From contig NZ_QMHO01000009.1 of NCBI RefSeq assembly GCF_003313505.1, positions 109,568 to 173,567 of the forward strand: a DNA stretch of 64,000 nt. The letters are read 5' to 3'. This document shows positions 1 through 10,228 of this stretch, piece after piece (the stretch's first letter is position 1; every line of letters begins with the position of its first letter). The stretch comes from Pedobacter nanyangensis (GTDB lineage: Bacteria > Bacteroidota > Bacteroidia > Sphingobacteriales > Sphingobacteriaceae). Below the pieces are notes generated by a model that worked only from the letters and a program-made list of their open reading frames with translations, was not told the DNA's origin and ran no database searches. The position numbers were made by a program, and so were the translations under genes.

Positions 1-1736
1 CCTCCGGTGCGCCAAATGCCATTCTCGATTTTGACGATATCAGTATTACCGATAATGCTTTTGAAACGCCTTCATTATGGAAAAGTATTGTCAAATACCA
101 GGCTCCCTCAAGTGGCATGTATTTGGGCAGCCCTAGCCTACTCAAACTGGCCAACGGAAATATCATTGCAAGTAACGATTATTTTGGTCCCAACAGGCCA
201 TCAGACAGCCAGGGCAGGTCCAATTACACCAGCATTTATAAATCTACGGACAATGGGCTAAGCTGGAGCCTGCTTACTAACATTTCGGGAATGTATTGGG
301 CCAATTTATTTGAGCATAAGGGTAATGTGTACCTGTTGGGAGTTACCGCCGCAACGGCCAGTATAGCCATCAGGAAAAGTACCGACGGCGGACTTACTTG
401 GACAGCGCCCACATCGGCAACAACAGGCTTGCTCTTTAACGAAGGTACATCTGGAGCCGCTCCCAGGTACCATGGTGCCCCCACTCCTGTTTTAAAAGCC
501 AACGGCCGATTGTACAGAGCTTTTGAGAACATCGAAGATACGAGCCTATCAGGCTATAGAGGATACCGGGCTTTCGCCATTTCGATAGATGAAGATGATG
601 ACTTGATGGATGCCTCTAAATGGACAAAAACCAACGAAATTGCTTTTAACAGCACCTGGGATCCACCCGGATCAGCGGCAACAACTGGTTGGCTGGAAGG
701 AAATATGGTGCAAGGCCCCGATGGCAAAATATGGAATATGCTAAGGGTAAATTCAACGCCATTTTTTGACAGATCAGCCAAAATTGAGATCTCTTCTAGC
801 GGAAGCACTGCAACTTTTAGTCCGTCTAATTTTTTTACGTTCCCCGGCGGATCCTGCAAATTTGTGGTCAGAAAAGATACCGTTTCGGGTGTTTATTGGG
901 CCATGCTTAATGACAATACCAATGGCGTGGAGCCCAATCAGCGAAACGTATTGGCACTATACGCTTCTACAGATTTAACAAACTGGTACTTAGCCAAAAC
1001 ATTAATCGCCGACGATCAAAATTATACTGCAGCCGAGTCCATCACTTATACTGGCTTTCAATATCCTGATTGGCAATTTGATGGCAACAACATCATTTAC
1101 CTATCCAGAACAGCCTACGGCGATGATGTACCCCGGGCACATGACTCTAATTTTATCACCTTTGGTGTAGTCGAAAACTACAACAACGATATCCCTTCTG
1201 AATTGCTGAGCACGCTTTCTGCTCCAAACATCTCCTTTACGGGCAGCAAGGAAGGCAATCAAGTTAAATTGGCATGGCAGACAAAGGATGCTAAAACAAC
1301 TTCGTTTATGATTTATCGCTCTACTGACCATCAGGATTTTGAATTGGTGGGCACTACTAATGCCCATTCTCAAACCGATTACCAATATACGGACCGCACG
1401 CCCTTCGCTGGAAACAACTACTATAAGCTCTCATTAAAAGATGCCGATGGGAAGTTAACCGCCCTTGATAAAGTGGTAAGGGTGAATACCGAAACCAAAG
1501 AGAATTCCTTAAGTGCCTACCAAAAAGAAAACAACGCCGAAATCAACTTCTTTTGGAAAGAAAACCCTTCTACAGCTTACCTTTCCATTATTGATATGGG
1601 CGGAAAGCTCATCGCTAAACAAAAAATAACCGTTAATAGCGGCTACAACAAATACTCGGTGAGCCTTCCAAGCAAGAGCGGGTTTTATGTGGTACAAGTG
1701 CTCGTCAATAAGCAAGCGTATTCTTTTAAATTTTAA
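1..1736 (+). CDS. Sialidase-fold (Asp-box) exoglycosidase with T9SS sorting domain, 5' partial
   Basis: The reading frame is open to the left edge (first full codon at base 3), so the N-terminus lies outside the window. An internal ATG at 117 falls inside the conserved YLGSPS segment and is not the start. Two Asp boxes (S-x-D-x-G-x-[ST]-W) are visible, STDNGLSW and STDGGLTW, as in six-bladed sialidase propellers. Segments RYHGAPTP, GRLYRAFE, GWLEGN and FQYPDWQFDG recur in the next gene and in the gene at 11148. After the propeller (to about base 1200) comes a fibronectin-III-like stretch and a C-terminal beta module ending QAYSFKF, resembling a type A T9SS sorting domain, so export through the outer membrane is likely. 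Substrate is unknown: sialidase is the nearest fold, but I did not see the classical FRIP motif, so activity on sialic acid is unproven. Confidence 0.75.
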   Translation, partial: SGAPNAILDFDDISITDNAFETPSLWKSIVKYQAPSSGMYLGSPSLLKLANGNIIASNDYFGPNRPSDSQGRSNYTSIYKSTDNGLSWSLLTNISGMYWANLFEHKGNVYLLGVTAATASIAIRKSTDGGLTWTAPTSATTGLLFNEGTSGAAPRYHGAPTPVLKANGRLYRAFENIEDTSLSGYRGYRAFAISIDEDDDLMDASKWTKTNEIAFNSTWDPPGSAATTGWLEGNMVQGPDGKIWNMLRVNSTPFFDRSAKIEISSSGSTATFSPSNFFTFPGGSCKFVVRKDTVSGVYWAMLNDNTNGVEPNQRNVLALYASTDLTNWYLAKTLIADDQNYTAAESITYTGFQYPDWQFDGNNIIYLSRTAYGDDVPRAHDSNFITFGVVENYNNDIPSELLSTLSAPNISFTGSKEGNQVKLAWQTKDAKTTSFMIYRSTDHQDFELVGTTNAHSQTDYQYTDRTPFAGNNYYKLSLKDADGKLTALDKVVRVNTETKENSLSAYQKENNAEINFFWKENPSTAYLSIIDMGGKLIAKQKITVNSGYNKYSVSLPSKSGFYVVQVLVNKQAYSFKF

Positions 1737-1795
1737 CTCATTACCATCCTCATTTGTCCTACCTAAGCGGTATGGCAAATAAAACTTTTAAACAA

Positions 1796-3037
1796 ATGAA
1801 CCGTACCTACGTCAGTCTCGTTATCCTTTTGATTAATTTCATTACCTACACTTCAACCCTATATGCGCAAAACAATATCGACTCGCTCAAAAAGCGTTTA
1901 TGGATCAGCGAAGTAAAATACCAAGACCCTGCCACTAAAACCTATTTGGGAAGCCCCTCTATTTTAAGAATAGGTAAAAAAGAACTGTTGGTTACCTTAG
2001 ATTATTTTGGCACCAACAGGCCTAAAGACCGCTTAGGACGCTCCAACAGAACCAGTGTGTACAAATCGGCAGATGACGGCAAAACATGGAAGCACCTGAC
2101 CGATATAGATGGCATGTACTGGTCCAATTTGTTTGCGCACAAGGGAAAGATTTACCTGTTGGGAACAACCTCGGCCAATGGGAGCATAGCCATTAGACGT
2201 ACAGATAATGGCGGTAAAACCTGGACAAATCCTGCCAACGAAAAAACGGGTCTACTGTTTAGGGCAGGTGAAAATGGCACCGCTCCACGCTATCATGGTG
2301 CTCCAACACCAGTAGTTAAACACCGTGGCCGTTTGTATCGGGCCTTTGAAAATGTAGAAGACCACACGCTGAGGGGGATGCGTGGCTACAGGGCTTTGGT
2401 GGTTTCTATCAACGAAAATGATGATCTGCTTGATGCATCGAAATGGACCATGAGCAACCAATTAGCTTTTGATGCCGCAGCCTGGGACCCGCCTAAATCT
2501 TTTCCAACCACAGGCTGGCTGGAGGGTAATATGGTGGAGGGAACTGATGGCAGGCTTTGGAATATTTTGCGGGTAAACTCCACGCCTTTTTTTGACAGAG
2601 CCGCTATGGTCGAAATTAAAAACAATGGTCAAGAAGCTGTTTTTACTCCTGATCATTTCATTAAATTCCCTGGGGGACAAAGTAAATTCGTAATCAGAAA
2701 AGATGCTAGCACTAAAATCTATTGGGCCTTGGTAAACAACAACACCAATGGTAAGGAAGCAGTACAACGAAATGTACTATCGCTATACGCCTCCAAAAAC
2801 CTTAGGGAATGGTATCATGCCAAAACCTTGATAAAAGATAACCTGGACTTGAGCGAAAAACAATCTATTGCATTAACTGGTTTCCAATACCCCGATTGGC
2901 AATTTGATGGCAACCACATTATTTACCTATCCCGTACCGCCTATGGTCCGGGTGTTCCCCGCTATCATGATTCTAACTATATCACCTTTGGCCGTATCGA
3001 AAACTTTAGTGCCTATTTACCCGCTGCACTAAAATAA
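1796..3037 (+). CDS. Sialidase-fold (Asp-box) secreted exoglycosidase, paralogue 2
   Basis: A close paralogue of the upstream gene, lacking its C-terminal T9SS module. The frame extends upstream to a TTG at 1754 and an ATG at 1772. I chose the ATG at 1796 because it starts a compact signal peptide (MNRTYVSLVILL... ending TLYAQ), giving 413 residues. Asp boxes SADDGKTW and TDNGGKTW are present, together with RYHGAPTP, GWLEGN, FPGGQSKF and YPDWQFDG, all in the same order as in its neighbour. Probably periplasmic or released, acting on a terminal sugar of the PUL1 glycan. It follows the first paralogue by 59 bases and precedes GH20 by 11 bases, so all three should be co-transcribed. Substrate is not determined by the sequence. 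Confidence 0.75.
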   Translation: MNRTYVSLVILLINFITYTSTLYAQNNIDSLKKRLWISEVKYQDPATKTYLGSPSILRIGKKELLVTLDYFGTNRPKDRLGRSNRTSVYKSADDGKTWKHLTDIDGMYWSNLFAHKGKIYLLGTTSANGSIAIRRTDNGGKTWTNPANEKTGLLFRAGENGTAPRYHGAPTPVVKHRGRLYRAFENVEDHTLRGMRGYRALVVSINENDDLLDASKWTMSNQLAFDAAAWDPPKSFPTTGWLEGNMVEGTDGRLWNILRVNSTPFFDRAAMVEIKNNGQEAVFTPDHFIKFPGGQSKFVIRKDASTKIYWALVNNNTNGKEAVQRNVLSLYASKNLREWYHAKTLIKDNLDLSEKQSIALTGFQYPDWQFDGNHIIYLSRTAYGPGVPRYHDSNYITFGRIENFSAYLPAALK

Positions 3038-3048
3038 ATATCAACTCC

Positions 3049-5088
3049 ATGAAAATAATTTATTGCCTACTACTCGTATTAGGGTTGAGCCTGCATGGAC
3101 ATGCAAGCAGGCCTAAGCTAATGCCCATGCCCACTTCGGTGGTTTTTAAACAGGGCCAGTTCCGCTTAAATCAACATTTCAACCTCACCATTGCCGGAAA
3201 TTTTGATGAACGAATTCGCGGTGCTTCTGCCAGATGGCTAAAACGTTTGAGCGAACAAACCTTATTGGTGTTAAACCCAAAGCAAATTGGCGACAAAAAT
3301 GCCATATTTAAAATACACATCACCAAACCAGCAAAAGTAGCTTTACACGAGGATGAAAGCTATCAACTTACGGTTAAAGACAAACAGATTGTGTTAGCCG
3401 CTACCACGGATATAGGTGCCATCCGTGGATTAGAAACCTTGCTCCAATTATTGCAGGCCGATACGGATGGCTATTATTTTCCTCACGTAGAGATTACCGA
3501 CCGGCCTCGTTTTCCCTGGCGTGGTTTATTGATTGACGTTTGCAGGCACTTTATTCCTATTGATGTCATTAAACGCAACATTGATGGGATGGCCATGGTT
3601 AAACTTAACGTGCTACATTTGCATTTAACCGACGACCAAGGCTTCAGGATTGAAAGCAAAACCTATCCCAAACTACACCAATTGGGCGCTGATGGATTAT
3701 TTTTTACGCAGGAGCAGATCAAAGAAATTATCGCTTATGCTGCCAACAGGGGAATACGCGTAGTTCCCGAATTTGATATTCCGGGGCATGCGACCAGTTG
3801 GTTTGCCGGATATCCCCAATTTGCAAGCGCTCCGGGCCCCTATCCTATCGAAACCAAATTAGCCGGTTTGGACAATGCACCAACTTTTGATCCAACCAAA
3901 AAAGAAACCTACACGTTTTTAAAGGCTTTCTTTAACGAAATGGCCGCTTTGTTTCCTGATGAGTACATGCACATTGGTGGCGACGAAAATAATGGCAGGC
4001 AATGGAATAGCAATTTGCAGATACAAGATTTCAAAAAGCAGCACAATATGGCCAACAATCACCAGTTGCAGGGCTATTTCAACCAAGAGGTTCGTAAAAT
4101 ACTGGTACAAAACCGTAAAAAGATGATGGGCTGGGACGAAATTTTCCAACCTGGAACGTCAAACGATATAGTCATACAGTCGTGGCGAGGTAAAAAAACT
4201 TTATTTGAGGCGGCCAAACAACATTATCCGGTAATACTTTCCCATGGCTATTACATCGATTTACTTTATTCGGCCAAGGACTATTATTTAAACGACCCCC
4301 TACCTACCAATCATGGTTTAACTGCCGAAGAACAGCAATATATTTTAGGAGGTGAAGCCGCCATGTGGGCCGAACTTGTTACCGCAGAAACCATCGATTC
4401 CAGAATTTGGCCCAGTACCGCCGCCATTGCCGAGCGCTTATGGTCGGCGGCTAGCGTAAATAACGTGGCAGACATGTACGAGCGTTTGGCCAGCATAGAG
4501 ACGCAGTTGGAGTATCTGGGATTATCCCACCAAAAAAATCGTGATGTTTTACTAAAACGACTCACCAACGGCGGGGATATCAGTGCACTAAAAACCTTAA
4601 CAGATGTTATTGAGCCTATGAAAGGTTTAAGCAGGCGAAAACAGGGAACTACCTATTATACCTACACTCCGCTCACCATGATTGCAGATGCCGCAAGACC
4701 CGACAGCAAAGTTGCCCGTAAATTTGAAAAACTCGTAAAAACGTTTGTGAGCAGTCCCACGGGCGAAACCGCCATCGAGCTAAAAACATTATTGTTACTT
4801 TGGCAAAATAACGATCGTTTATTGCAGCCCATTATCAATCAATCGCCTTCGTTGCATGAAATTTCTATAATATCAACTCATTTGGCAGCTTTGTCAGGTA
4901 TAGCTCTGGACATGATATCTTACCTGGAAAAAGATAAAAAACAGGCCGACAATGTCTTTTCTGAGCAATGGCAGCAACAAACTGCCAAAAGGATACAAGA
5001 TGCTCGTTTACCACGGGGCAGTGTCGAAATTTCACCAACGCTGCTGGATGCCTTTACACCGCTTGTTCAACGTGTTCTTCAAAAATAA
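3049..5088 (+). CDS. GH20 beta-N-acetylhexosaminidase
   Basis: Removes terminal beta-linked N-acetylglucosamine or N-acetylgalactosamine using substrate-assisted catalysis. A signal peptide covers residues 1-19 (ending HGHA). A GH20b-type N-terminal domain (about 25-140) leads into the TIM barrel with HLHLTDDQGFRIE near 190-202, EFDIPGH near 241-247 and the catalytic Asp-Glu pair D312-E313 in HIGGDEN. At 679 residues it is typical of Bacteroidota GH20 enzymes with a C-terminal extension (from about 500) of unassigned role. It lies between the sialidase-fold pair and SusC, so an amino-sugar-containing substrate is the simplest reading of PUL1. Family assignment is secure; linkage preference is not. 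Confidence 0.93.
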   Translation: MKIIYCLLLVLGLSLHGHASRPKLMPMPTSVVFKQGQFRLNQHFNLTIAGNFDERIRGASARWLKRLSEQTLLVLNPKQIGDKNAIFKIHITKPAKVALHEDESYQLTVKDKQIVLAATTDIGAIRGLETLLQLLQADTDGYYFPHVEITDRPRFPWRGLLIDVCRHFIPIDVIKRNIDGMAMVKLNVLHLHLTDDQGFRIESKTYPKLHQLGADGLFFTQEQIKEIIAYAANRGIRVVPEFDIPGHATSWFAGYPQFASAPGPYPIETKLAGLDNAPTFDPTKKETYTFLKAFFNEMAALFPDEYMHIGGDENNGRQWNSNLQIQDFKKQHNMANNHQLQGYFNQEVRKILVQNRKKMMGWDEIFQPGTSNDIVIQSWRGKKTLFEAAKQHYPVILSHGYYIDLLYSAKDYYLNDPLPTNHGLTAEEQQYILGGEAAMWAELVTAETIDSRIWPSTAAIAERLWSAASVNNVADMYERLASIETQLEYLGLSHQKNRDVLLKRLTNGGDISALKTLTDVIEPMKGLSRRKQGTTYYTYTPLTMIADAARPDSKVARKFEKLVKTFVSSPTGETAIELKTLLLLWQNNDRLLQPIINQSPSLHEISIISTHLAALSGIALDMISYLEKDKKQADNVFSEQWQQQTAKRIQDARLPRGSVEISPTLLDAFTPLVQRVLQK

Positions 5089-5186
5089 ATCTTCATTATT
5101 CTATTCACCCAAACTGATTAACAAACGGTATTTAATTAAACTAACCAATAACACCTAATTGAATGGGACTAACAAAACCTTTTAGT

Positions 5187-8100
5187 ATGAACCATATTGC
5201 CCAAATATCCAGATGGGGCATTATCGTTGTTACACTTTTAATTCTTTTTACTTCGGCTTATGCGCAAAACCAGGGCACTGAAATTAAACTAACCGTTACA
5301 GGAACCAATATTACGCTTGCACAAGCTTTTCAGCAAATCAAAAAGCAAACCGGCCTTACCGTATTTTACAACAACCAACTGCTTAACGATAGCGAAAAAA
5401 CAAGCATCGATTTAAAAAACACCAGCTTAAATGTGGTACTTAACACCCTTTTAAAAGGAAAAAGCATTGTTTACGAGATACGAAGAGATAAAGTTATTGT
5501 ACTAAACAGCAAACCGGTTTCGGCCTCACCTAAACAAGATGAGATGTTGCTGGTTAAGGGAAAAGTGGTTGACGCTGAAACCAACCAGACTTTAGTGGGC
5601 GTGTCTGTAATGGTAAAAGGCGACAGGAGCAGATCAACCATTACAGATAAGGACGGAAATTTTTCCGTGAGAGTAGCCAAATCAGACCTGTTGAGCTTTA
5701 GCTATATTGGTTACTCTCCCGTGGATGTAGCAGCCGGCAACGTGAAGGAAGCCATTAAATTATCCTCAAAATCGGGCGATTTAAACGAAATCGTCATCAT
5801 TGGCTATGGAGCCGTAAATCGGAAAGATTTAACAGGATCTGTAGCCCAGGTAAAGATAGAGGACATGCAAAAATCCCCCGTGGCTTCTTTTGACCAAGCT
5901 TTGGCCGGTCGGATTGCAGGTGTACAGGTTTCAACCAGTGAAGGCCAACCAGGGAGTGTAGCCAACATTGTGATACGTGGAGGAAATTCCCTAACCCAAA
6001 GCAATACTCCTCTTTACGTGATTGATGGTTTTCCTATGGAAGATGCCAATACGCTAGCCATCAACCCCCAGGACATCAAATCTATCAGTATTTTAAAAGA
6101 TGCTTCGGCAACGGCAATTTACGGATCTAGAGGGGCCAATGGGGTAATTGTGATCGAAACCAAAGACGGAAAAGTTGGTAAAACAAGTATTGCTTACGAT
6201 GCCAATGTAGGTACACAAACCGTCACCAAAAAAATGGAATTGATGAATGCCTATGAGTTTGTGAAATACCAGGCCGAATTTGACCCCATTTATGCCGAGC
6301 CCGCCTTTTTAAACAATGGCGCCACCGTAGAGAGTTACCGCAATACCCCCACTATAGACTGGCAAGATAAATTATTTAGGCAAGGCTTAACGCAAAACCA
6401 CAATTTATCAGTAAACGGTGGCAATAACACCACCAAATTTTCCATTTCGGCCAACGTTTCCAATCATCAAGGAGCTATTATCAATTCAGGCTTTAACCGT
6501 TATCAGGGACGGGCTTTTTTAAACCACAATGTCAATAAAAACCTGAGTTTCAACATCCAGGCCAACTATGCCAAATATAAAAGCTATGGCGATTTGGCTT
6601 CGTCCAATACCTCTACCAGCCAACCTTATGCCAGTTATCTGTTATACCGTGTTTGGGGCTACCGACCGCTTAACCGCAACGGAAGCACTACTGATCTTGA
6701 AGAAGAGCTTATTGATATGGATGGCAACGACCAAAGATTTAACCCCATCATTGATTATAGCAACTCGCTGAACGAAAGGATCAACGAAAACTTTAACACC
6801 AGCGGAAATCTTTCCTATAAACTATCAAACAACTTTACCCTAAGGGTACGGGGAGGCTTAAATAGCCGAAGATTGCAGGAAGTGACCTTCTACAATTCTA
6901 AAACTTCTAGAGGCACTTCCCTGTTGGCTTCAAATACCAAAGGTGTTAATGGCGGCATGAGGTACACCGATTACATAAATTGGGTAAACGAAAATACCTT
7001 AACCTACAAACCTCGACTAAAAAACGGACATTCTTTTGACGCCATGGTTGGTTGGACCATACAGGGCGACAAATACGACCGCTTTGGATTAACCGGGGAA
7101 AACCTGCCCAACGAAACGCTGAACATTTATGGATTGGAAGAAGGAACACCCGGTGCAAACACTGCCACCATGCAAGAGAGCATGCTCATCTCCTACCTGG
7201 GCCGAATCAATTATTCCTTGAAAGACAAATACCTGTTTACCGCATCATTAAGGGCCGATGGATCGAGCAAATTTGCCCGCAACAACAGATGGAGCTATTT
7301 CCCCTCGGCAGCCTTTGCATGGAAAATCACCAATGAAAACTTCATGAAAAACCTGAGCTTTGTTGATGAGGCCAAATTAAGAACTTCGTACGGGCTAACG
7401 GGCAACAACAGAATAGATCCTTATGCTATTTTCTCGCAAATGACTTTGCCGTATAGTGCCTACTATTCTTTTGGCGACAAAGTAAGCCAAGGCATTACCC
7501 TAAGTACCTTTGGGAACAAAAGCCTAAAATGGGAAACCACAGAACAAATGGATATCGGTCTAGATCTGTCTTTGCTAAAACAGCGGATCAATATCACCGC
7601 CGATTGGTATAAAAAAACAACCAAAGATTTATTGCTAAGAGCAAACGTACCCTATTCCAGCGGCTATCCCAACATTTACAAAAATATCGGCAAAGTAGGC
7701 AATCAGGGTTTTGAATTTAGTCTCTCTACCGTTAATGTTAAAGGCAAAGCTTTCAAATGGGAATCTGATTTTAACATCAGTTTCAACAAAAATAAAGTTT
7801 TGGCCTTGGCCGATGATGAAACCAGGCTGCTAAGTACGGTAAGCTGGGGGAATTACGGCTCAACCAATCTTTACATTGCCGAAATTGGCAAGCCCGTAGG
7901 CCAATTTTACGGCTTGCTGTTTGATGGGCTATATCAGATTAGCGATTTTACTTGGCAAAACAACAGTGACCCAAGCATTGCCCATGCCAATAGAACTTAT
8001 GCGCTTAAAGCAAACGTTCCCAAAAACGGTGCCTCAACCATTAAACCTGGCGATGTTAAATATGTAGATGTTAATGGCGACGGCACCATCAACATACAAG

Positions 8101-8627
8101 ACAATGTAGTTATTGGCAGAGGCTTGCCCATTCACACGGGAGGCTTCAACAATAATTTCTCCTATAAAAATTTCAGTCTGAACGTACTATTCCAGTGGTC
8201 GTACGGAAATGATATCATGAATGCCAATAGGATTTATTTGGAAGGAAACGATGCCAGTAGGTCGGCCCTAAATCAGTTTGCCACTTATGCCAACAGATGG
8301 ACCTACGAAAACCAGAACAGCAATATCCCAAGAGCTGGCGGACAAGGCCTTAGCAACTTCTACAGTACCCGTACGCTGGAAAACGGTTCCTATATCCGTC
8401 TTAAAACCGTGCAGCTGAGCTATAATTTTCCGGCCTCTATAACCAAAAAGCTGAAAATGGAAAACTTGGGGGTTTACATCTCAGGACAAAACCTATATAC
8501 CTGGACCAAATATTCGGGTATGGACCCCGAAGTTTCTACCCGAAATAGCACCCTAACCCCAGGCCTGGACTACTCCTCCTATCCCCAAATGAGCATGTTT
8601 GTTTTTGGACTAAAAACCACTTTTTAA
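5187..8627 (+). CDS. SusC/RagA-type TonB-dependent transporter with STN domain (PUL1)
   Basis: Outer-membrane beta-barrel importing oligosaccharides together with its SusD partner. The frame opens at an ATG at 5163, but the ATG at 5187 directly precedes the hydrophobic signal peptide (ending SAYAQ) and is preferred. Order of parts: a secretin/TonB N-terminal (STN) domain at about residues 30-105, a carboxypeptidase-regulatory-like beta-sandwich (VKGKVVDAETNQTLVGVSV), a plug with the SusC signature around IRGGNSLTQSNTPLYVIDGF and DASATAIYGSRGANGVI, then the barrel ending in GLKTTF. An STN domain in this family usually means signalling to a FecR-like anti-sigma factor and ECF sigma factor; neither gene is in the window. 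SusD follows 11 bases downstream. Confidence 0.95.
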   Translation: MNHIAQISRWGIIVVTLLILFTSAYAQNQGTEIKLTVTGTNITLAQAFQQIKKQTGLTVFYNNQLLNDSEKTSIDLKNTSLNVVLNTLLKGKSIVYEIRRDKVIVLNSKPVSASPKQDEMLLVKGKVVDAETNQTLVGVSVMVKGDRSRSTITDKDGNFSVRVAKSDLLSFSYIGYSPVDVAAGNVKEAIKLSSKSGDLNEIVIIGYGAVNRKDLTGSVAQVKIEDMQKSPVASFDQALAGRIAGVQVSTSEGQPGSVANIVIRGGNSLTQSNTPLYVIDGFPMEDANTLAINPQDIKSISILKDASATAIYGSRGANGVIVIETKDGKVGKTSIAYDANVGTQTVTKKMELMNAYEFVKYQAEFDPIYAEPAFLNNGATVESYRNTPTIDWQDKLFRQGLTQNHNLSVNGGNNTTKFSISANVSNHQGAIINSGFNRYQGRAFLNHNVNKNLSFNIQANYAKYKSYGDLASSNTSTSQPYASYLLYRVWGYRPLNRNGSTTDLEEELIDMDGNDQRFNPIIDYSNSLNERINENFNTSGNLSYKLSNNFTLRVRGGLNSRRLQEVTFYNSKTSRGTSLLASNTKGVNGGMRYTDYINWVNENTLTYKPRLKNGHSFDAMVGWTIQGDKYDRFGLTGENLPNETLNIYGLEEGTPGANTATMQESMLISYLGRINYSLKDKYLFTASLRADGSSKFARNNRWSYFPSAAFAWKITNENFMKNLSFVDEAKLRTSYGLTGNNRIDPYAIFSQMTLPYSAYYSFGDKVSQGITLSTFGNKSLKWETTEQMDIGLDLSLLKQRINITADWYKKTTKDLLLRANVPYSSGYPNIYKNIGKVGNQGFEFSLSTVNVKGKAFKWESDFNISFNKNKVLALADDETRLLSTVSWGNYGSTNLYIAEIGKPVGQFYGLLFDGLYQISDFTWQNNSDPSIAHANRTYALKANVPKNGASTIKPGDVKYVDVNGDGTINIQDNVVIGRGLPIHTGGFNNNFSYKNFSLNVLFQWSYGNDIMNANRIYLEGNDASRSALNQFATYANRWTYENQNSNIPRAGGQGLSNFYSTRTLENGSYIRLKTVQLSYNFPASITKKLKMENLGVYISGQNLYTWTKYSGMDPEVSTRNSTLTPGLDYSSYPQMSMFVFGLKTTF

Positions 8628-8638
8628 TTGCCCATACC

Positions 8639-10216
8639 ATGAAGAAAATTACACTAACCATTATAGCAATTGCTACGCTAGGGCTAAATGCCTGTAAACG
8701 CATTTTGGATATCACGCCTAAGGACGCTATTTCCCCAGAATCATACTACAGCAATGAAGCCGAGCTACAAACAGCGCTTTCAGGGGTTTATTCCACTTTT
8801 ATTAAAGGCGGCACTTTTTTAAACAACTTGAGCCGTATGGGCCTCGACGCTGATGAGGCCTTCAACTGGAGGGAGCAAAACCAGGTTGCTGATTATTTCA
8901 CTTCGCCAGGCGATACCAAAATACTGAGCTTTTGGCGAGAATACTACGCTGGCATAGAAAGGGCCAACAAGCTTTTGGCAAATGTTGACAAAAACACCGC
9001 AATACCACAAAACAAGCGAGATATCGTAAGAGGTGAAGCACTTTTTCTAAGGGCATATTTCTATTTCCAGCTTGTTTCCAACTTTGGCGGAGTTCCGTTG
9101 ATCCTAAAATCTATTGAAACCTCCGATGCTAACGAACTACAGGTGCCACGAGCATCAAATAAACAAGTTTATGAGCAAATTATCGCCGATATGAAAACAG
9201 CTTCGGCATTGGTACAGGACATCAACATTGTTGGAAACGGCGGGCGTATCAATAAATCGGCGGTTTATGGTATGCTGGCCCGCGTATGTTTATACATGGC
9301 TGGCCTTCCCATTAACGATACGAGCAAATATGCGGAGGCCAAAGTTTGGGCACAAAAAGTGATGGAAAATCCCATCCATAAATTGAATCCCAGCTATCAG
9401 CAGGTTTTTGTAAACTACGCCAACGACAAATACGACATCGGCGAAAGCCTGTTCGAAATTGAATTTTACGGCAATGGTTCAGGACTGTACGCCAATTTGG
9501 GTGGTTTTGTAGGCTTTAACAATGGCATTAGATGTACAGATGTGAATGTTGGTTATGCCTATGATTATCTGCTTTGCACGGCCTATGCCTACAACAGCTT
9601 TGGCACGGGCGATTTAAGGAGAGATTGGGCCATTGCTCCCTTTCAATACGCCACTACAAACAATGTAACCACCAAAAGCAATTGGCCGGCACAAAACCTT
9701 TTCAACAGGAACCCAGGTAAATTTAGGCGGGAGTCAGAAACTTCTACCGCAAAAACATCGGCCCGAACCAATCAAAATTATCCGCTGCTGCGCTTTTCGG
9801 ATGTATTGCTGATGTTTGCCGAAGCGGACAACGAAGTGAACCATGCACCAACCCCAGAAGCTTACGAGGCGATCAATAAAGTACGTAGGCGTGGCTACGG
9901 TTTCGACCAAAATACGCCCAATACCGCTTCTGATTTAAGTAACCTTAGCTATCAAACCTTTAAAGAACAACTACAGGCCGAAAGGACAAGAGAATTGGCT
10001 TTTGAAAACATGCGCAAACACGATTTAGTCAGATGGGGAATTTTTGTCCAAAAAATGAAATCGACCTTGGCCGATGCGAAAATAGCCCCCACTTTTACGG
10101 GTTTGCTAAGAGCCCAGTCGGCCTATGAAAATGCTTCGGCACGTGATGCGTTATGGCCAATACCGAGTTATGAAATTGGCGTAAACCCCAAATTAACCCA
10201 AAACCCAGGATATTAA
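8639..10216 (+). CDS. SusD/RagB-type glycan-binding lipoprotein (PUL1)
   Basis: Surface lipoprotein that caps the SusC barrel and binds glycan. The lipobox is LNAC with the lipidated Cys at residue 19, followed by KR, consistent with Bacteroidota surface export. The SusD fold is recognisable from ILDITPKDAISPESYY at the mature N-terminus, the RANKLLANVDKN and FLRAYFYFQLVSNFGGVPL helices, the LLRFSDVLLMFAEADNE segment and the terminal WPIPSYEIGVNPKLTQNPGY. The length of 525 residues is normal. It is 12 bases upstream of the DUF5017-like lipoprotein, so the three surface components are one transcriptional unit. Confidence 0.95.
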   Translation: MKKITLTIIAIATLGLNACKRILDITPKDAISPESYYSNEAELQTALSGVYSTFIKGGTFLNNLSRMGLDADEAFNWREQNQVADYFTSPGDTKILSFWREYYAGIERANKLLANVDKNTAIPQNKRDIVRGEALFLRAYFYFQLVSNFGGVPLILKSIETSDANELQVPRASNKQVYEQIIADMKTASALVQDINIVGNGGRINKSAVYGMLARVCLYMAGLPINDTSKYAEAKVWAQKVMENPIHKLNPSYQQVFVNYANDKYDIGESLFEIEFYGNGSGLYANLGGFVGFNNGIRCTDVNVGYAYDYLLCTAYAYNSFGTGDLRRDWAIAPFQYATTNNVTTKSNWPAQNLFNRNPGKFRRESETSTAKTSARTNQNYPLLRFSDVLLMFAEADNEVNHAPTPEAYEAINKVRRRGYGFDQNTPNTASDLSNLSYQTFKEQLQAERTRELAFENMRKHDLVRWGIFVQKMKSTLADAKIAPTFTGLLRAQSAYENASARDALWPIPSYEIGVNPKLTQNPGY

Positions 10217-10228
10217 TACAGATAAAAG

